Source: Candidatus Symbiopectobacterium sp. 'North America' (GTDB lineage: Bacteria; Pseudomonadota; Gammaproteobacteria; Enterobacterales; Enterobacteriaceae). From it: a stretch of 64,000 nt of DNA. Positions 1-9,229 of this stretch are shown here, piece after piece. The notes under the pieces are model-generated. The model did not search any database and was not told the DNA's origin. It was given only the letters and a program-made list of their open reading frames with translations. Positions within the stretch are counted from its first letter, which is position 1. Each line of letters opens with the position of its first letter. The stretch spans positions 23,523 through 87,522 of the forward strand of contig NZ_PEHF01000027.1 of NCBI RefSeq assembly GCF_015762685.1, written 5' to 3'. The position numbers and the translations under genes were made by a program.

Positions 1-123
1 ACTCTTGCCGGAACCGTTAGGTCCCATGATGGCGTGAACTTCACCGGGTTTCACCTCGAGGTTCAGTCCGTTCAGGATGAACTTACCTTCAACGCTTACA
101 TGTAACTTCTTAATGCTTAACAT
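1..123 (-). CDS. sufC: SufC, Fe-S assembly ATPase (5' part only, cut by window edge)
   Basis: The ATG at 123-121 opens a frame that runs off the window edge. The first 41 residues begin [15 protein letters not shown] and include the start of a Walker A loop (GPNGSGK), which fits SufC, the ABC-type ATPase of the SufBCD scaffold that builds Fe-S clusters in the cytoplasm. It lies 108 bp downstream of sufB on the same strand, the usual sufABCDSE order. The visible part is open. Because SufC works on SufB, and sufB next to it carries three lesions, the ATPase may have no partner. Whether sufC, sufD, sufS and sufE are intact beyond the edge cannot be judged here. Confidence 0.9.
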   Translation of the reverse strand, partial: MLSIKKLHVSVEGKFILNGLNLEVKPGEVHAIMGPNGSGKS

Positions 124-231
124 AGTTTATCCTTGCGGCGTCGTGCCGAGCACGCCTGATAACATCAATTCGCGTAGGGTGCTGTCAGATTGACATTCGG
201 CACCCCGCTGCATTTTTATTTTGCGGCGCCC

Positions 232-1736
232 TTAGCCGACGCTGTGTTCCAGACTGATTGCCAGTAGCTTCTGCGCTTCTACGGCAAATTCCAGCGGCAG
301 CTCCGAGAACACGTCCTTACAGAACCCGTTCACGATCATTGAAATGGCGTCGTCTTCGCTGATGCCGCGTTGCAGGCAATAAAACAGTTGGTCTTCGCCA
401 ATGCGTGAAGTTGTCGCTTGGTGCTCCAACTGCGCGCTGTTGTTGCGCACTTCCATATACGGGAAAGTGTGCGCGCCGCAGTCGCTGCCAATCAGCATCG
501 AGTCGCACTGGGTGAAATTACGCGCATTGGTGGCAGTCGGCATAATTTTCACCAGACCGGGTAGGTGTTCTCACTGTGACCGGCAGAGATCCCTTTGGTG
601 ATAATCGTGGAGCGGGTGTTTTTGCCGATGTGGATCATCTTGGTCCCGGTATCCGCTTGTTGATGCCCGCTGGTCAGCACAACAGAGAAGAACTCTCCCA
701 CCGAGTTATCTCCGCGCAAAATCACGCTCGGGTATTTCCAGGTGATGGCCGAGCCGGTTTAAGACTGGGTCCAGGACATCTTGGCATACTCGCCGGCACA
801 AAGCGCACGCTTGGTCACGAAGTTAAGGATACCGCCTTTGGCATCCTGTCCGGAAAACCAATTCTGAACCGTCGAGTATTTAACTTCGGCGTTTTTGTTG
901 ACAATCACTTCGACTACGGCGGCGTGCAGTTGGTAGCTGTCGCGCACGGGTGCTGAGCACCCTTCGATATAGCTGACATAGCTGTCGTCATCGGCAATCA
1001 GGATGGTGCGCTCGAACTGCCCGGTCTTCGCCGCATTGATACGGAAATAGGTGGAGAGCTCCATTGGGCAACGCACGCCTTTCGGTATGTAGACAAAGGT
1101 ACCGTCAGAGGCTACCGCGGCATTGAGCGCGGCAAAAAAGTTATCGTTGGCAGGCACCACCGTACCAAGATATTGGCGCACCAGATCGGGGTGTTCCTGA
1201 ATCGCCTCGCTAAACGAGCAGAAAATAATCCCCTGCTGCGCCAGCTCTTCGCGATAGGTGGTCGCTACCGATACGGAGTCAAAAATCGCATCCACCGCCA
1301 CGGCTTGGCCTTCTCGCACCGGCACTCCGAGCTGATTAAAAGCATTTTCGACTTCAGCGGTCAGGTAGCTGTTCACCTCGGCAATGCTGGACTGCTGCTT
1401 GGCGCCGGGTTCAGAACCGCAGGTATCATCACAGTGACCACAAGACGGCGCCGAATAATAGCTGTATTCCTGATAGTCCAGCTTGTCATAGTGCGCTTTT
1501 AGCCAGTGCGGCTCCTCCATCTCCAGCCAGGCGCGGTAGGCGTTGAGAAGGAATGCCAGCATTCACTCGGGTTCGTTGCGTTTGGCGGAGATCGCTCGCA
1601 CCACCTCTTCATTGACGCCACGTCCCAGTTGGTCAGTCGGCAGTTCGGTGAAAAAGCCCTCTTTATAGTGGCCATCCCCCATCCAGATTTGCACATCATC
1701 AGGTACATCTACATTGCTACGCGCCATATCATTCAT
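232..1736 (-). pseudogene. sufB: sufB, Fe-S scaffold protein, inactivated by two stops and a frameshift
   Basis: Three consecutive pieces match SufB, the scaffold of the SufBC2D complex, which is normally about 495 residues. The start overlaps the sufA stop (TGATG). An in-frame TGA at 1565-1563 replaces the Trp of EPEW-MLAF. An in-frame TAA at 761-759 follows AKMSWTQS, where the family has Glu. A one-base deletion near 560 (TACCCGGTCTGG) breaks the frame before MPTATNARNF. The C-terminal 106 codons, ending in EHSVG, are otherwise well kept. Restoring the missing base gives 501 codons, so little material has been lost. Three independent lesions make function very unlikely; Fe-S assembly would then depend on Isc, which is outside this window. 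Confidence 0.93.
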
Positions 1737-2110
1737 CACTCAATGCCAAAGCTTTCGCCACACCCGCAGGCGTGCTGCGCTTTGGGATTATTAAATTTGA
1801 AAATCTGGTTCAAGCCTTCACGCACATAATCCAGTTCGGTGTCATCGATAAAAGGCATCGCCTTTAACGGGACGTACAGGTGTGCGCCCTCGCGCTCGAA
1901 CACCAGGTCACCCACATCTGGTGCGTTGACCAGATCCAGTACATAACCAAACCCTGCACATCCTGATTGCTTGACGCTCAAACGTAACCCTTTCACCGTG
2001 TCATCAGACTGGACAAGGTGCAGGATCTGTTGAGCGGCGCTGTCCGTCAGCGTGAGCCCTTTCCAGGTGTTTTCATCCAGTGAAAATGTTTCTACGTTTC
2101 CCGTTTGCAT
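1736..2110 (-). CDS. sufA: SufA, A-type Fe-S carrier
   Basis: This 124-residue A-type carrier accepts Fe-S clusters from SufBCD and passes them to apoproteins. The three conserved cysteines are present: one in KQSGCAGFGY and two in the C-terminal HACGCGESF. Length and ends agree with enterobacterial SufA (122 residues in E. coli). It is the first gene of the suf operon, with a Fur-like box about 50 bp upstream, and its stop overlaps the sufB start by one base. The gene itself has no lesion. With sufB broken, its normal cluster donor is probably gone, although A-type carriers can also be loaded by IscU. Confidence 0.93.
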   Translation of the reverse strand: MQTGNVETFSLDENTWKGLTLTDSAAQQILHLVQSDDTVKGLRLSVKQSGCAGFGYVLDLVNAPDVGDLVFEREGAHLYVPLKAMPFIDDTELDYVREGLNQIFKFNNPKAQHACGCGESFGIE

Positions 2111-2157
2111 CCGCTGTACCTCGTTTCAGAAAAGTTCTGTCTGAGCCTAATGTTAGT

Positions 2158-2176
2158 GATAATGATTATTGCTTCA
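2158..2176 (-). promoter_or_regulatory. Fur-box-like operator upstream of sufA
   Basis: GATAATGATTATTGCTTCA matches about 12 of 19 positions of the Fur consensus, with a perfect first half (GATAATGAT). It lies about 50 bp upstream of the sufA start. In E. coli the suf promoter is repressed by Fur and activated by OxyR, IscR and IHF; only the Fur-like element is recognised here. Confidence 0.55.
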
Positions 2177-2285
2177 ACCTCTTGTTTAGCAGGGGTATTT
2201 GTAACATTTCACTGAATCCTGAAAAAAACCGTTTTTTTTGCCTGCCCGCACGTTTATAGACTGACAATAAAAAAATAACCGATTG

Positions 2286-2456
2286 ATGAAAGAGATTAAT
2301 AATGAAGGGCGTTGCCATCTTTTCCGCGTACAGAGTTACTATTTTGCACGCAACACGCTAAAGCTGATTTGCCATCAGCTCAGCCTTGAAGGCAGTTGGG
2401 ATAAGGCCACCGCTTTTCAGACCGATTTTGTACGGCGCGTCCCCTTTTTGCCTTGA
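2286..2456 (+). CDS. Candidate small protein of 56 residues, function unknown
   Basis: ATG at 2286 opens a 56-codon frame ending in TGA at 2454-2456. It starts MKEINNEGRC and ends in DFVRRVPFLP. The residue mix looks protein-like, with an amphipathic centre around RNTLKLICHQLSLEG and no low-complexity stretch. There is no clear Shine-Dalgarno sequence before the ATG (AAAAAATAACCGATTG). It sits between sufA and menI, where E. coli has the unrelated small gene ydiH, and is divergent from sufA. No family is recognised. It could be a real small protein, a decayed fragment of a longer gene or a chance frame; conservation in relatives would decide. Confidence 0.35.
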   Translation: MKEINNEGRCHLFRVQSYYFARNTLKLICHQLSLEGSWDKATAFQTDFVRRVPFLP

Positions 2457-2472
2457 GGAACCGAAGAATGAA

Positions 2473-2496
2473 AATGCGCGCCGGTTGGCGCGCATT
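2473..2496 (-). terminator. Hairpin downstream of menI
   Basis: AATGCGCGCC and GGCGCGCATT form a perfect 10-bp stem around a GGTT loop, about 20 bp beyond the menI stop. On the minus strand the stem is followed by TTTTC, so it probably terminates menI transcription; it may also act on the small plus-strand ORF. Confidence 0.65.
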
Positions 2497-2513
2497 CAGT
2501 GATTGCAGAAAAA

Positions 2514-2930
2514 TCAGGGCGTCACTACAGCCGTTGTAAGCCGAGAGGTGCAGCACATACGGCCTTGCTCATCGTAAATATCAATTTGCCACACCTGATT
2601 ACGGCGTCCCACGTGCAATGCGCGACAGACGCCACGCACCTCACCCGATGTTACTGCGCGCAAATGGTTGGCATTAATCTCCATCCCCACCACGCGCTGC
2701 TCCCCCTCGGTACACAGGTAACCCGCCACCGAGCCGAGCGACTCCGCCAGCACCACCGATGCCCCGCCGTGTAGCAGACCGAACGGCTGACGCGTTCGGC
2801 CATCTACCGGCAAGGTGCCTTCCAGCAAATCGTCGTTAATCGCGGTATAGCGAATACCGACGTGCTCCACCATGCAGCCCTGACTTTGTTGATTCAGTTG
2901 ATCCAACGTAACGGTTCTTCTCCACAGCAT
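2514..2930 (-). CDS. menI: MenI (YdiI), 1,4-dihydroxy-2-naphthoyl-CoA thioesterase
   Basis: This 138-residue hotdog-fold thioesterase releases 1,4-dihydroxy-2-naphthoate from its CoA ester in menaquinone synthesis. The family signature is visible as [17 protein letters not shown], with the catalytic Glu in VVLAESLG. Length equals that of E. coli YdiI (136). The start is supported by an AGGAGAGGG ribosome site 2-3 bases before ATG. It follows ydiJ on the same strand, 12 bp after the ydiJ stop, the same pair as in E. coli. The frame is intact although ydiJ is dead, so selection appears to act on menI alone. Confidence 0.93.
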   Translation of the reverse strand: MLWRRTVTLDQLNQQSQGCMVEHVGIRYTAINDDLLEGTLPVDGRTRQPFGLLHGGASVVLAESLGSVAGYLCTEGEQRVVGMEINANHLRAVTSGEVRGVCRALHVGRRNQVWQIDIYDEQGRMCCTSRLTTAVVTP

Positions 2931-2942
2931 AACCCTCTCCTG

Positions 2943-5900
2943 TCAGACGAGGTCCAGTAGCGCCTGCAACGGATGACGCAACCCCTGGCCTTCCATACGC
3001 TTCACCTGGCTGCGGCATTAGTAACCCGTCGTCAGGCAGCGCGCGGAAGGTAGTTTTTGCAACGCCTGCTGCCAGGACAAGGCGTAGATCCCCTTGGAGT
3101 CAGCCAGGTTCTTGCTTTCATGACCATAGGTGCCGGCCATACCACAGCAGCCCACGTTGACGTTTTCCAGTCGGACGCCGAAACGGGCAAAGATATCGGC
3201 CCACTGTTTGCTGCTGGTCGGTAACGAGGTCGATTCGGTACAGTGACCAAACAGATACCAGGCATCATCGTGCGGCGCGGCCGTCGGTGTTCTCGTCGAC
3301 AGCAGCGGCAGCAGCCACTCATGCACCAGTTGCACCTGAAAATCGCCGCATTTGTCACCCAAAATTTCACGGTATTCATCGCGATAACAGAGCACCAGTG
3401 CCGGGTCGACGCCAATCATCGGCATCCCCAGCTTGGCAACCCGATTCAGGAAATCCGAGGTTTTAGCTGCGGTTTTAGCAAAACGGGTTAAGAAGCCTTT
3501 GATATGCTGCGGCTTACCGTTAGGTGAAAAGGGCAGCAGTACCGGCTTGAGATCCAGTTTTTCCACCAGATGCACCAAATCGGCCACCATTTGCGCATCG
3601 TAATAGCTGGTAAACGGATCCTGCACAATCAGCACATACCGATCGCGGGATGCTGCGGCAACACTTTCCAACTGCTCCAGCGTGGTGGTCATTGCCGGAT
3701 GCCCGGCAAACTGCTGACGCAGCGAGGGAGAAGAGAGTAACGGCAGATCGGTCATGCCGATCGTCCGGCGGCTCAAGGCGTCAACCAGCGTCATTTTCAG
3801 GAATAAGTTGAAGGTTTTAGGGCTCAGCGCCATCAATGGCGCGTAACGTTATACACCGGCCACCAGATAATCACGCGCAGGACGTAAATAGCGCGTGTGG
3901 TAAAGCTGGAGGAAACGTGCACAGAATCCCGGAATATCTATCTTGATCGGACATTGGGTTGAACAGACTTTACAGGCCAGACACCCGGACATGGACGCTT
4001 TCACTTCATGAGAGAAGTCATACTCCCCTTTACGCGCGCGCCAGCTGTTACGCGTTTTTTCAATCAAGCCACGCAGGCTGGGCGAGCGCGTGGTCAACGA
4101 CTGCTCCAGCGCCACCGGATCGATCCCCTGCTCTGCTAGCAAGCGCAGCCATTCGCGCACCAGCGTCGCTCGCCCTTTCGGCGAATGGATACGATTTCCG
4201 CTGATCTTCATGGAAGGACACATCGGACTGTTCACATCAAAGTTGAAACACAGTCCATTGCCGTTACACTCCATCGCGCCACGAAACGAGGTACGCACCG
4301 CCAGCGGAATCCGGCGATCGAAGGTGCCACGCTTATCGGCATCAATACGCATCATCGGCGCATCAACGGCCAACGGCGCGCAAATCTTGCCGGGGTTAAG
4401 GCGGTTATTCGGATCGAAGGCGGCTTTGATGCGCCGCAGTTCGTTATACAGTTCTTCACCAAAAAAGGCCGGACTGTATTCGACGCGAAACCCTTTACCG
4501 TGTTCCCCCCACAGCAAGCCGCCATATTTGGCCGTCAGCGCAACAATTTGATCGGAACACTGTTTCATCAACACTTCCTGTTGCGGATCGCACATGTCAA
4601 GGGCCGGACGCACGTGCAGCACGCCCGCATCCACGTGACCAAACATGCCGTAGGTCAGATTATGGCTATCGAGCAGCGCACGGAACTCGACGATGTAATC
4701 AGCCAGATGTTGCGGCGGCACACAGGTATCTTCCGCAAAAGGGATTGGCTTGGCCTGCCCTTTACTGTTACCCAGCAGCCCCACCGCTTTTTTACGCATG
4801 GCGTAAATACGCTCAATCCCAGCAAGATCGTGGCAAATCTGATAGCCGATCACCCCCGCCTCATGGGCCGCGAGCAGGCCATCAATGCGCTCACATAACG
4901 CGCGTACTTGCCCATCGATCAGCGCTTCATCGTCACCCGCGAACTCAACGATGTTCAAGCCCTGCATATCCTGGCCCGGCACATCCTGAATCAGTTCGCT
5001 GACAGAGTGCCAGACGATATCTTCGCGCGCCAGATTCAACACGCTGGAATCGACGGTTTCCACCGAAAGCGCCTTGGCTTCAACCATAAAAGGCGCGCTG
5101 CGCAGCGCTGAATCGAAGGAATCAAACTTGACGTTGACCAAACGCCTAACCTTTGGCAAGCGCGTAATATCCAGCTTGGCTTCAGTGATAAAGGCCAGCG
5201 TCCCCTCTGCGGCCGTCAGGATACGAGTCAGGTCAAACGTTTGCATATCATTGCTGAACACGTGGCGCAGATCGTATCCAGTCAGGAATCGGTTCAGTTT
5301 GGGGAATTTATCGAGGATTAGCGCACGCTGGTCGCTGCAACGTTCAAAAACGGTGCGGTATACACGCCCTATCGGTGAAGATTATTGCGCCAATTGCTGC
5401 GCCAGCAGCACGGCACGCACGCCAAGGACATGGTCCGAGGTTTTGCCGTAGACCAGAGAGCCTTGCCCTGAGGCATCAGTGTTGATCATGCAGCCAAGGG
5501 TGGCGCGGTTACTGGTAGACAGTTCCGGCGCAAAGAAATAACCGTAAGGCTTGAGATACTGATTGAGCTGATCTTTGATCACCCCGGCTTCAACGCGAAC
5601 CCAACCTTCCTCTGGATTGATTTCCAAAATCCGGTTCATGTAGCGCGACATATCCACCACAATGCCCTGGTTCAGCGCTTGCCCATTGGTGCCAGTACCG
5701 CCGCCGTGCGGGGTAAACGTCAGTTCACGGTAAGGCTCTTGTACTGACAACTGCACCAGCAGCGCCACGTCTGCCGTCGATCGGGGAAACACCACCGCAT
5801 CGGGCAACAGCTGATAAATGCTGTTGTCGGTCGACATGGTTAAGCGATCGGCATAGCTGGTGGCAGTATAGCCGGTAAAACCACGTTGCTTCAAAGCATC

Positions 5901-5957
5901 CAAAAAATTAAACACCGGCTGAGCCAGCCCAGGTGCATGAGAGATCTGTGGGATCAT
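2943..5957 (-). pseudogene. ydiJ: ydiJ, FAD/Fe-S D-2-hydroxyacid dehydrogenase family, three stops and a deletion
   Basis: The pieces add up to 1004 codons against about 1018 in E. coli YdiJ, a large FAD-linked oxidoreductase with an N-terminal FAD-binding domain (PHGGGTGTNGQALN), a Fe-S region (CLACKVCSTQCPIK) and a C-terminal CCG-type domain (GCCGMAGTYGHE). All pieces are in one frame. Stops are TAA at 5384-5382 after LLAQQLAQ, TAA at 3851-3849 after YLVAGV (family Glu), and TAA at 3020-3018 after LTTGY (family Ser). About 14 codons are missing around 5385-5400. It lies directly upstream of menI. The reading frame is kept across 3 kb, which points to fairly recent loss by substitution. Confidence 0.93.
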
Positions 5958-6327
5958 TATGTGTTGACCCTGTCTGTCGACTAAAAATAATTAGCGTGTT
6001 GTGAGTGTGTTTATTGTAAAAATCATTGTGCGAATTCGCGGTTTTACGTTTTATCACATTTCGGCGTTATGCGCCGCCATCCTAAGAAAAACTTTTTGCC
6101 TAGTGTCCCAGCATGATTTTTGGAGCCCTGTCCGTGAATGCGTTAACAAAATAGCTCACACGCTGTCAAAAACACGAGAAATGCCCCATGATAAATTATT
6201 CCCGCCGGATGACCCGAGCGATCGCTGGGAACTTGTTCAACGTCGGGTCTCTATACAGAGGTATTGTCCATTGACGAAGTCATCATCGCCCAAACCGCTG
6301 GCCGCGCACTCTCCACTGTCTGCAACG
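5958..6327. other. Gap between ydiJ and ydiK (divergent promoters)
   Basis: This 370-bp region separates divergent ydiJ and ydiK and should hold both promoters. The ydiK frame stays open upstream to about 6001, with an ATG at 6181 (MPHDKLFPPDDPSDRWELVQ). That extension does not resemble the YdiK family, so it is left out of the gene. No regulator site is recognised. Confidence 0.4.
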
Positions 6328-7446
6328 ATGCAGCAAAGCGCACGCCAGCAGCGTTTTGATTTGCCCCGCATCCTCTTTAGTCTGATGTTTATCACTATAA
6401 TGATCATCGCCTGTTTCTGGGTGGTGCAACCCTTTATTCTGGGCTTTGCCTGGGCCAGCATGGTGGTGATTGCCACCTGGCCGCTAATGCTGAAAATGCA
6501 GAAGTTACTGTGGGGCAAGTGCGCGCTGGCGGTAACCGGCATGACGCTGTTGCTTTGCCTGCTGTTTGTGATGCCGATTTCCATCCTGGTCAGCACGGTG
6601 ATGGACAACACCTCCGCCATCGTCAGTTGGGCCTCCGGGCAAGAGAAACTGACGCCCCCTCGTATGGAGTGGCTGACATCCCTGCCTTTTGTCGGCGACA
6701 GGTTGTTTTCAAGTTGGCACAGTTTGCTGCAAAGTGGCGGCAGCGGCGTGTTTGCCAAAGTGCAGCCCTATATCGGCCAAACCGCTACCTGGCTGTTATC
6801 GCAAGCGGCCCACATTGGACGTTTCCTGATGCACTGTGGCCTGATGCTGATTTTCAGCGCCCTGCTTTACTACAAAGGTGAAGCGGTTGCACAGGGCGTG
6901 CGCCACTTTGCGCTTCTTCTGGGACGTGAGCGCGGTGATGCGGCGGTGATCCTGGCAGCACAATCGATTCGTGCCGTCGCGCTCGGTGTGGTAGTGACCG
7001 CCATCGTACAATCGGTGCTTGGCGGTATTGGTCTCGCCATCTCCGGCATCCCCTACCCAACCTTGCTCACCGTCGTGATGTTCCTGTTCTGTCTGGCTCA
7101 ACTGGGACCGCTTCTGGTGCTGATCCCCGCGATAATCTGGCTCTATTGGAGCGATGATACCACCTGGGGCACCATTCTGTTGGTGTGGAGTTGTGTGGTG
7201 GGCACGCTGGATAACGTCATCCGCCCGATGCTGATACGCATGGGCGCCGATCTGCCCATGCTGCTGATTGTGTGCGGCGTGATTGGCGGCCTGTTGGCAT
7301 TTGGCATGATCGGCCTGTTTATCGGCCCAGTGGTGCTTGCCGTTTCATACCGCTTGCTCTCTGCCTGGATGAAGGAAACGCCGTTGCCAGAAATCATTGC
7401 GGATGCATCACTGTCGCCAAACGATCGTCCGACACACTCGCAGTAA
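6328..7446 (+). CDS. ydiK: YdiK, AI-2E family inner-membrane protein
   Basis: This 372-residue polytopic membrane protein belongs to the AI-2E exporter / PerM family; E. coli YdiK has 370 residues and no firmly established substrate. Hydrophobic segments are evident from about residue 15 (LMFITIMIIACFWVV) to the C-terminus, with the family-like stretches GDAAVILAAQSIRAVALG and RPMLIRMGADLPMLLI. The start at 6328 (MQQSARQQRFDL) matches the family N-terminus; in-frame upstream starts exist, but their product is unlike YdiK. No strong ribosome site precedes the chosen start. The gene is intact, divergent from ydiJ, and followed by rprA, as in E. coli. Confidence 0.88.
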   Translation: MQQSARQQRFDLPRILFSLMFITIMIIACFWVVQPFILGFAWASMVVIATWPLMLKMQKLLWGKCALAVTGMTLLLCLLFVMPISILVSTVMDNTSAIVSWASGQEKLTPPRMEWLTSLPFVGDRLFSSWHSLLQSGGSGVFAKVQPYIGQTATWLLSQAAHIGRFLMHCGLMLIFSALLYYKGEAVAQGVRHFALLLGRERGDAAVILAAQSIRAVALGVVVTAIVQSVLGGIGLAISGIPYPTLLTVVMFLFCLAQLGPLLVLIPAIIWLYWSDDTTWGTILLVWSCVVGTLDNVIRPMLIRMGADLPMLLIVCGVIGGLLAFGMIGLFIGPVVLAVSYRLLSAWMKETPLPEIIADASLSPNDRPTHSQ

Positions 7447-7643
7447 GAACAGTTGCCGCAGCGTAAAATATCAGCGCTGCGGCCAATCCATTAACAATCC
7501 CATCAATATATAAATAATCCTAATGATTAGCGTGCAATACCCACGGATTATTCTGATTTACTATCGGTAAGCGGCGATATTACATCAAATACTTTGACAA
7601 CCTGCATCTCTGCGTGACAAATCCATTAAAAAAACGTTAATCA

Positions 7644-7658
7644 TTAGGATGATTCTTA
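7644..7658 (+). promoter_or_regulatory. RcsB/RcsAB-type box upstream of rprA
   Basis: TTAGGATGATTCTTA resembles the RcsAB box consensus (TAAGAATATTCTTA type). It lies just upstream of the -35 position of a promoter with a perfect TATAAT at 7682-7687. E. coli rprA is activated by RcsB through such a box, so the arrangement fits. A second similar motif (AATCCTAATGATTA) lies near 7516. Confidence 0.55.
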
Positions 7659-7693
7659 ATGACTTAATGCCCCACAGCTTCTATAATTATTTA

Positions 7694-7829
7694 TGAAACT
7701 ATTGTCTTTCTAAACAAACGCTTTTTGTAAGGACAACACAAGTTTGCCAATGAGGTTTCATGCTCGTCAGAGCTAGTAACGAATTGCTGTGTGTAGTCTT
7801 TGCCCATACCCTAAGGTAGGCATTTTTTT
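7694..7829 (+). ncRNA. rprA: RprA, small RNA regulator of RpoS translation
   Basis: Positions 7778-7807 carry the block AACGAATTGCTGTGTGTAGT followed by CTTTGCCCAT, which is identical to the 3' half of E. coli RprA, an Hfq-dependent RNA that activates rpoS translation and represses csgD and ydaM. It ends in a terminator hairpin (TACC/GGTA over TGCC/GGCA) and a run of seven T. The locus next to ydiK is the same as in E. coli. The 5' end is inferred from the TATAAT at 7682-7687, giving about 136 nt against 105 nt in E. coli. The 5' half is not recognisably similar, and the terminator stem carries a 2-nt CA bulge. Confidence 0.82.
7801..7829 (+). terminator. rprA intrinsic terminator
   Basis: TGCC-CA-TACC, CTAA loop, GGTA-GGCA, then TTTTTTT. 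The CA bulge on the 5' side is unusual; in E. coli the matching stem is continuous (GCCCATC / GATGGGC). Confidence 0.75.
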
Positions 7830-7961
7830 GTGGTTTATCTTGTACTTTCCCGCTGCTGTTACTGAGAAGTTGCGCCTCATCCTGTTTTTATCAATCTCCA
7901 CTTTGCAAGCGCGCATTAATGGATTATTTTTAACGTCTCTTTTTATCAGGAGTCATTTTCT

Positions 7962-9008
7962 ATGTCACATTCCCCACTGGCACGCAGAGTGTGCCTGATT
8001 CTGGTCAGTCTGGCGATCAACAACACCGTGATGGCCGACAGCCAGCCATTGACCAGCCTGGAAGGTAAAACCATGGGGACCTTTTACAGCGTAAAGATCA
8101 GCGGCGATCTGCCTGAAGATAAAGCGCATCTGCAACAAGATATCGATGCCCTGCTTGAACAGGCCAACAACGATATTTCCACTTACCGTGAAGACTCCAT
8201 TCTGTCGCGCTTTAACCACTATCAAGGCAGCGATCCGCAGCCCATTCCCGGCGGTATGGCAGACATTATTCTGGTGGCCCAGCGCATTGGCCAGGCGACA
8301 GACAATGCCATGGATATTACCGTGGGGCCGCTGGTGAATCTGTGGGGATTTGGGCCACAAAAACAGCCGGTGACTATTCCCACTCAAGCGCGAATCGATG
8401 ACGCCCGTCAGCGCGTCGGCTTGCAGCACCTTACGCTTACCAGCAACAGCAAGGGAGAGTGGTTGCAAAAAGATCTGCCGTCATTGTATGTGGATCTCTC
8501 GACCTTGGGTGAAGGTTACGGTGCCGATCTGTTGGCGCAGTTGATGACACGCAAGGGCATTACCAATTATCTGGTTTCAGTCGGCGGTGCCATTTCAAGT
8601 CGTGGGGTCAATGGGCAAGGGATGCCGTGGCGGATGGCGATTCAGAAACCTACCGATAAGGAAAACGCGGTGCAAGCGGCAGTCGATCTGCAAGGGTATT
8701 CCATCAGTACCTCGGGCAGCTATCGCAACTACTTCGAACAGGACGGCAAACGCTATTCCCACGTCATCGACCCCAGCACCGGCCACCCCATCAATCATAC
8801 GCTGGTGTCTGCCACGGTGATTGCCAAAACCGCTCTCGAAGCGGACGGTTGGGATACAGGGTTAATGGTATTGGGAACGGAAAAAGCGCTGAAAGTGGCC
8901 GAGCAGCACGGGTTGGCGGTTTATATGATTACCAAAACCGACAACGGATTCGAAACGGTGATGACTCCCCAGTTCAAAGCCTTCTTGCAACAAGAGGCCA
9001 AACCTTAA
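7962..9008 (+). CDS. apbE: ApbE, FAD:protein FMN transferase
   Basis: This 348-residue protein matches E. coli ApbE, the Mg-dependent enzyme that attaches FMN to Thr of target flavoproteins such as NqrB/NqrC and RnfG in the periplasm. Family blocks are clear: EGKTMGTFYSVKI near the N-terminus, NAMDITVGPLVNLWGFGP, DLSTLGEGYGADLLAQL, SVGGAISSRGVNG and the C-terminal ALEADGWDTGLMVLG. The N-terminus has a hydrophobic signal (RRVCLILVSLAINNTVMA) with a plausible cleavage after VMA. It lacks the lipobox Cys of E. coli ApbE, so it is probably soluble in the periplasm. An AGGAG ribosome site precedes ATG. No flavoprotein target gene lies nearby. Confidence 0.92.
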   Translation: MSHSPLARRVCLILVSLAINNTVMADSQPLTSLEGKTMGTFYSVKISGDLPEDKAHLQQDIDALLEQANNDISTYREDSILSRFNHYQGSDPQPIPGGMADIILVAQRIGQATDNAMDITVGPLVNLWGFGPQKQPVTIPTQARIDDARQRVGLQHLTLTSNSKGEWLQKDLPSLYVDLSTLGEGYGADLLAQLMTRKGITNYLVSVGGAISSRGVNGQGMPWRMAIQKPTDKENAVQAAVDLQGYSISTSGSYRNYFEQDGKRYSHVIDPSTGHPINHTLVSATVIAKTALEADGWDTGLMVLGTEKALKVAEQHGLAVYMITKTDNGFETVMTPQFKAFLQQEAKP

Positions 9009-9045
9009 CGTCGGATGAGGTTGCTGATAAACAGCCCTACTCCCA

Positions 9046-9151
9046 CCGTCATTCCTCTCTCGTTATCCTCGGCGAAAGCCGGGGATCTCTGTAAGAATAA
9101 ATGTATTTCTTCTGCATGAGATTCCCGCCTTCGCGGGAATGACGGCGGTGG
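9046..9151. repeat. Dispersed palindromic repeat, copy 1
   Basis: The roughly 100-bp element is bounded by the inverted ends CCACCGTCATTCC and GGAATGACGGCGGTGG. It holds two short hairpins, CTCGGCGAAAGCCGGGGAT and ATTCCCGCCTTCGCGGGAAT. Related copies lie at 39972-40054 and 58884-58967. It sits between apbE (plus) and ppsA (minus), that is, after two converging genes. Confidence 0.75.
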
Positions 9152-9185
9152 AGGGAATGACGAGAGGTAAAGTGACTCTGTCAGC

Positions 9186-9220
9186 AGCAGCAGGCCCCGG
9201 CTTTGCTGGGGCCTGCTGCT
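9186..9220 (-). terminator. Strong hairpin after ppsA
   Basis: AGCAGCAGGCCCC and GGGGCCTGCTGCT form a 13-bp stem with a 9-nt loop, 10 bp beyond the ppsA stop. No T-run follows on the minus strand, so it may protect the mRNA 3' end or act with Rho. Confidence 0.5.
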
Positions 9221-9229
9221 ACTGCACGA

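Noticed and set aside
4185..4898. Plus-strand ORF (237 codons) opposite ydiJ
   Set aside because: Antisense shadow of a conserved frame, with no ribosome site or family resemblance.
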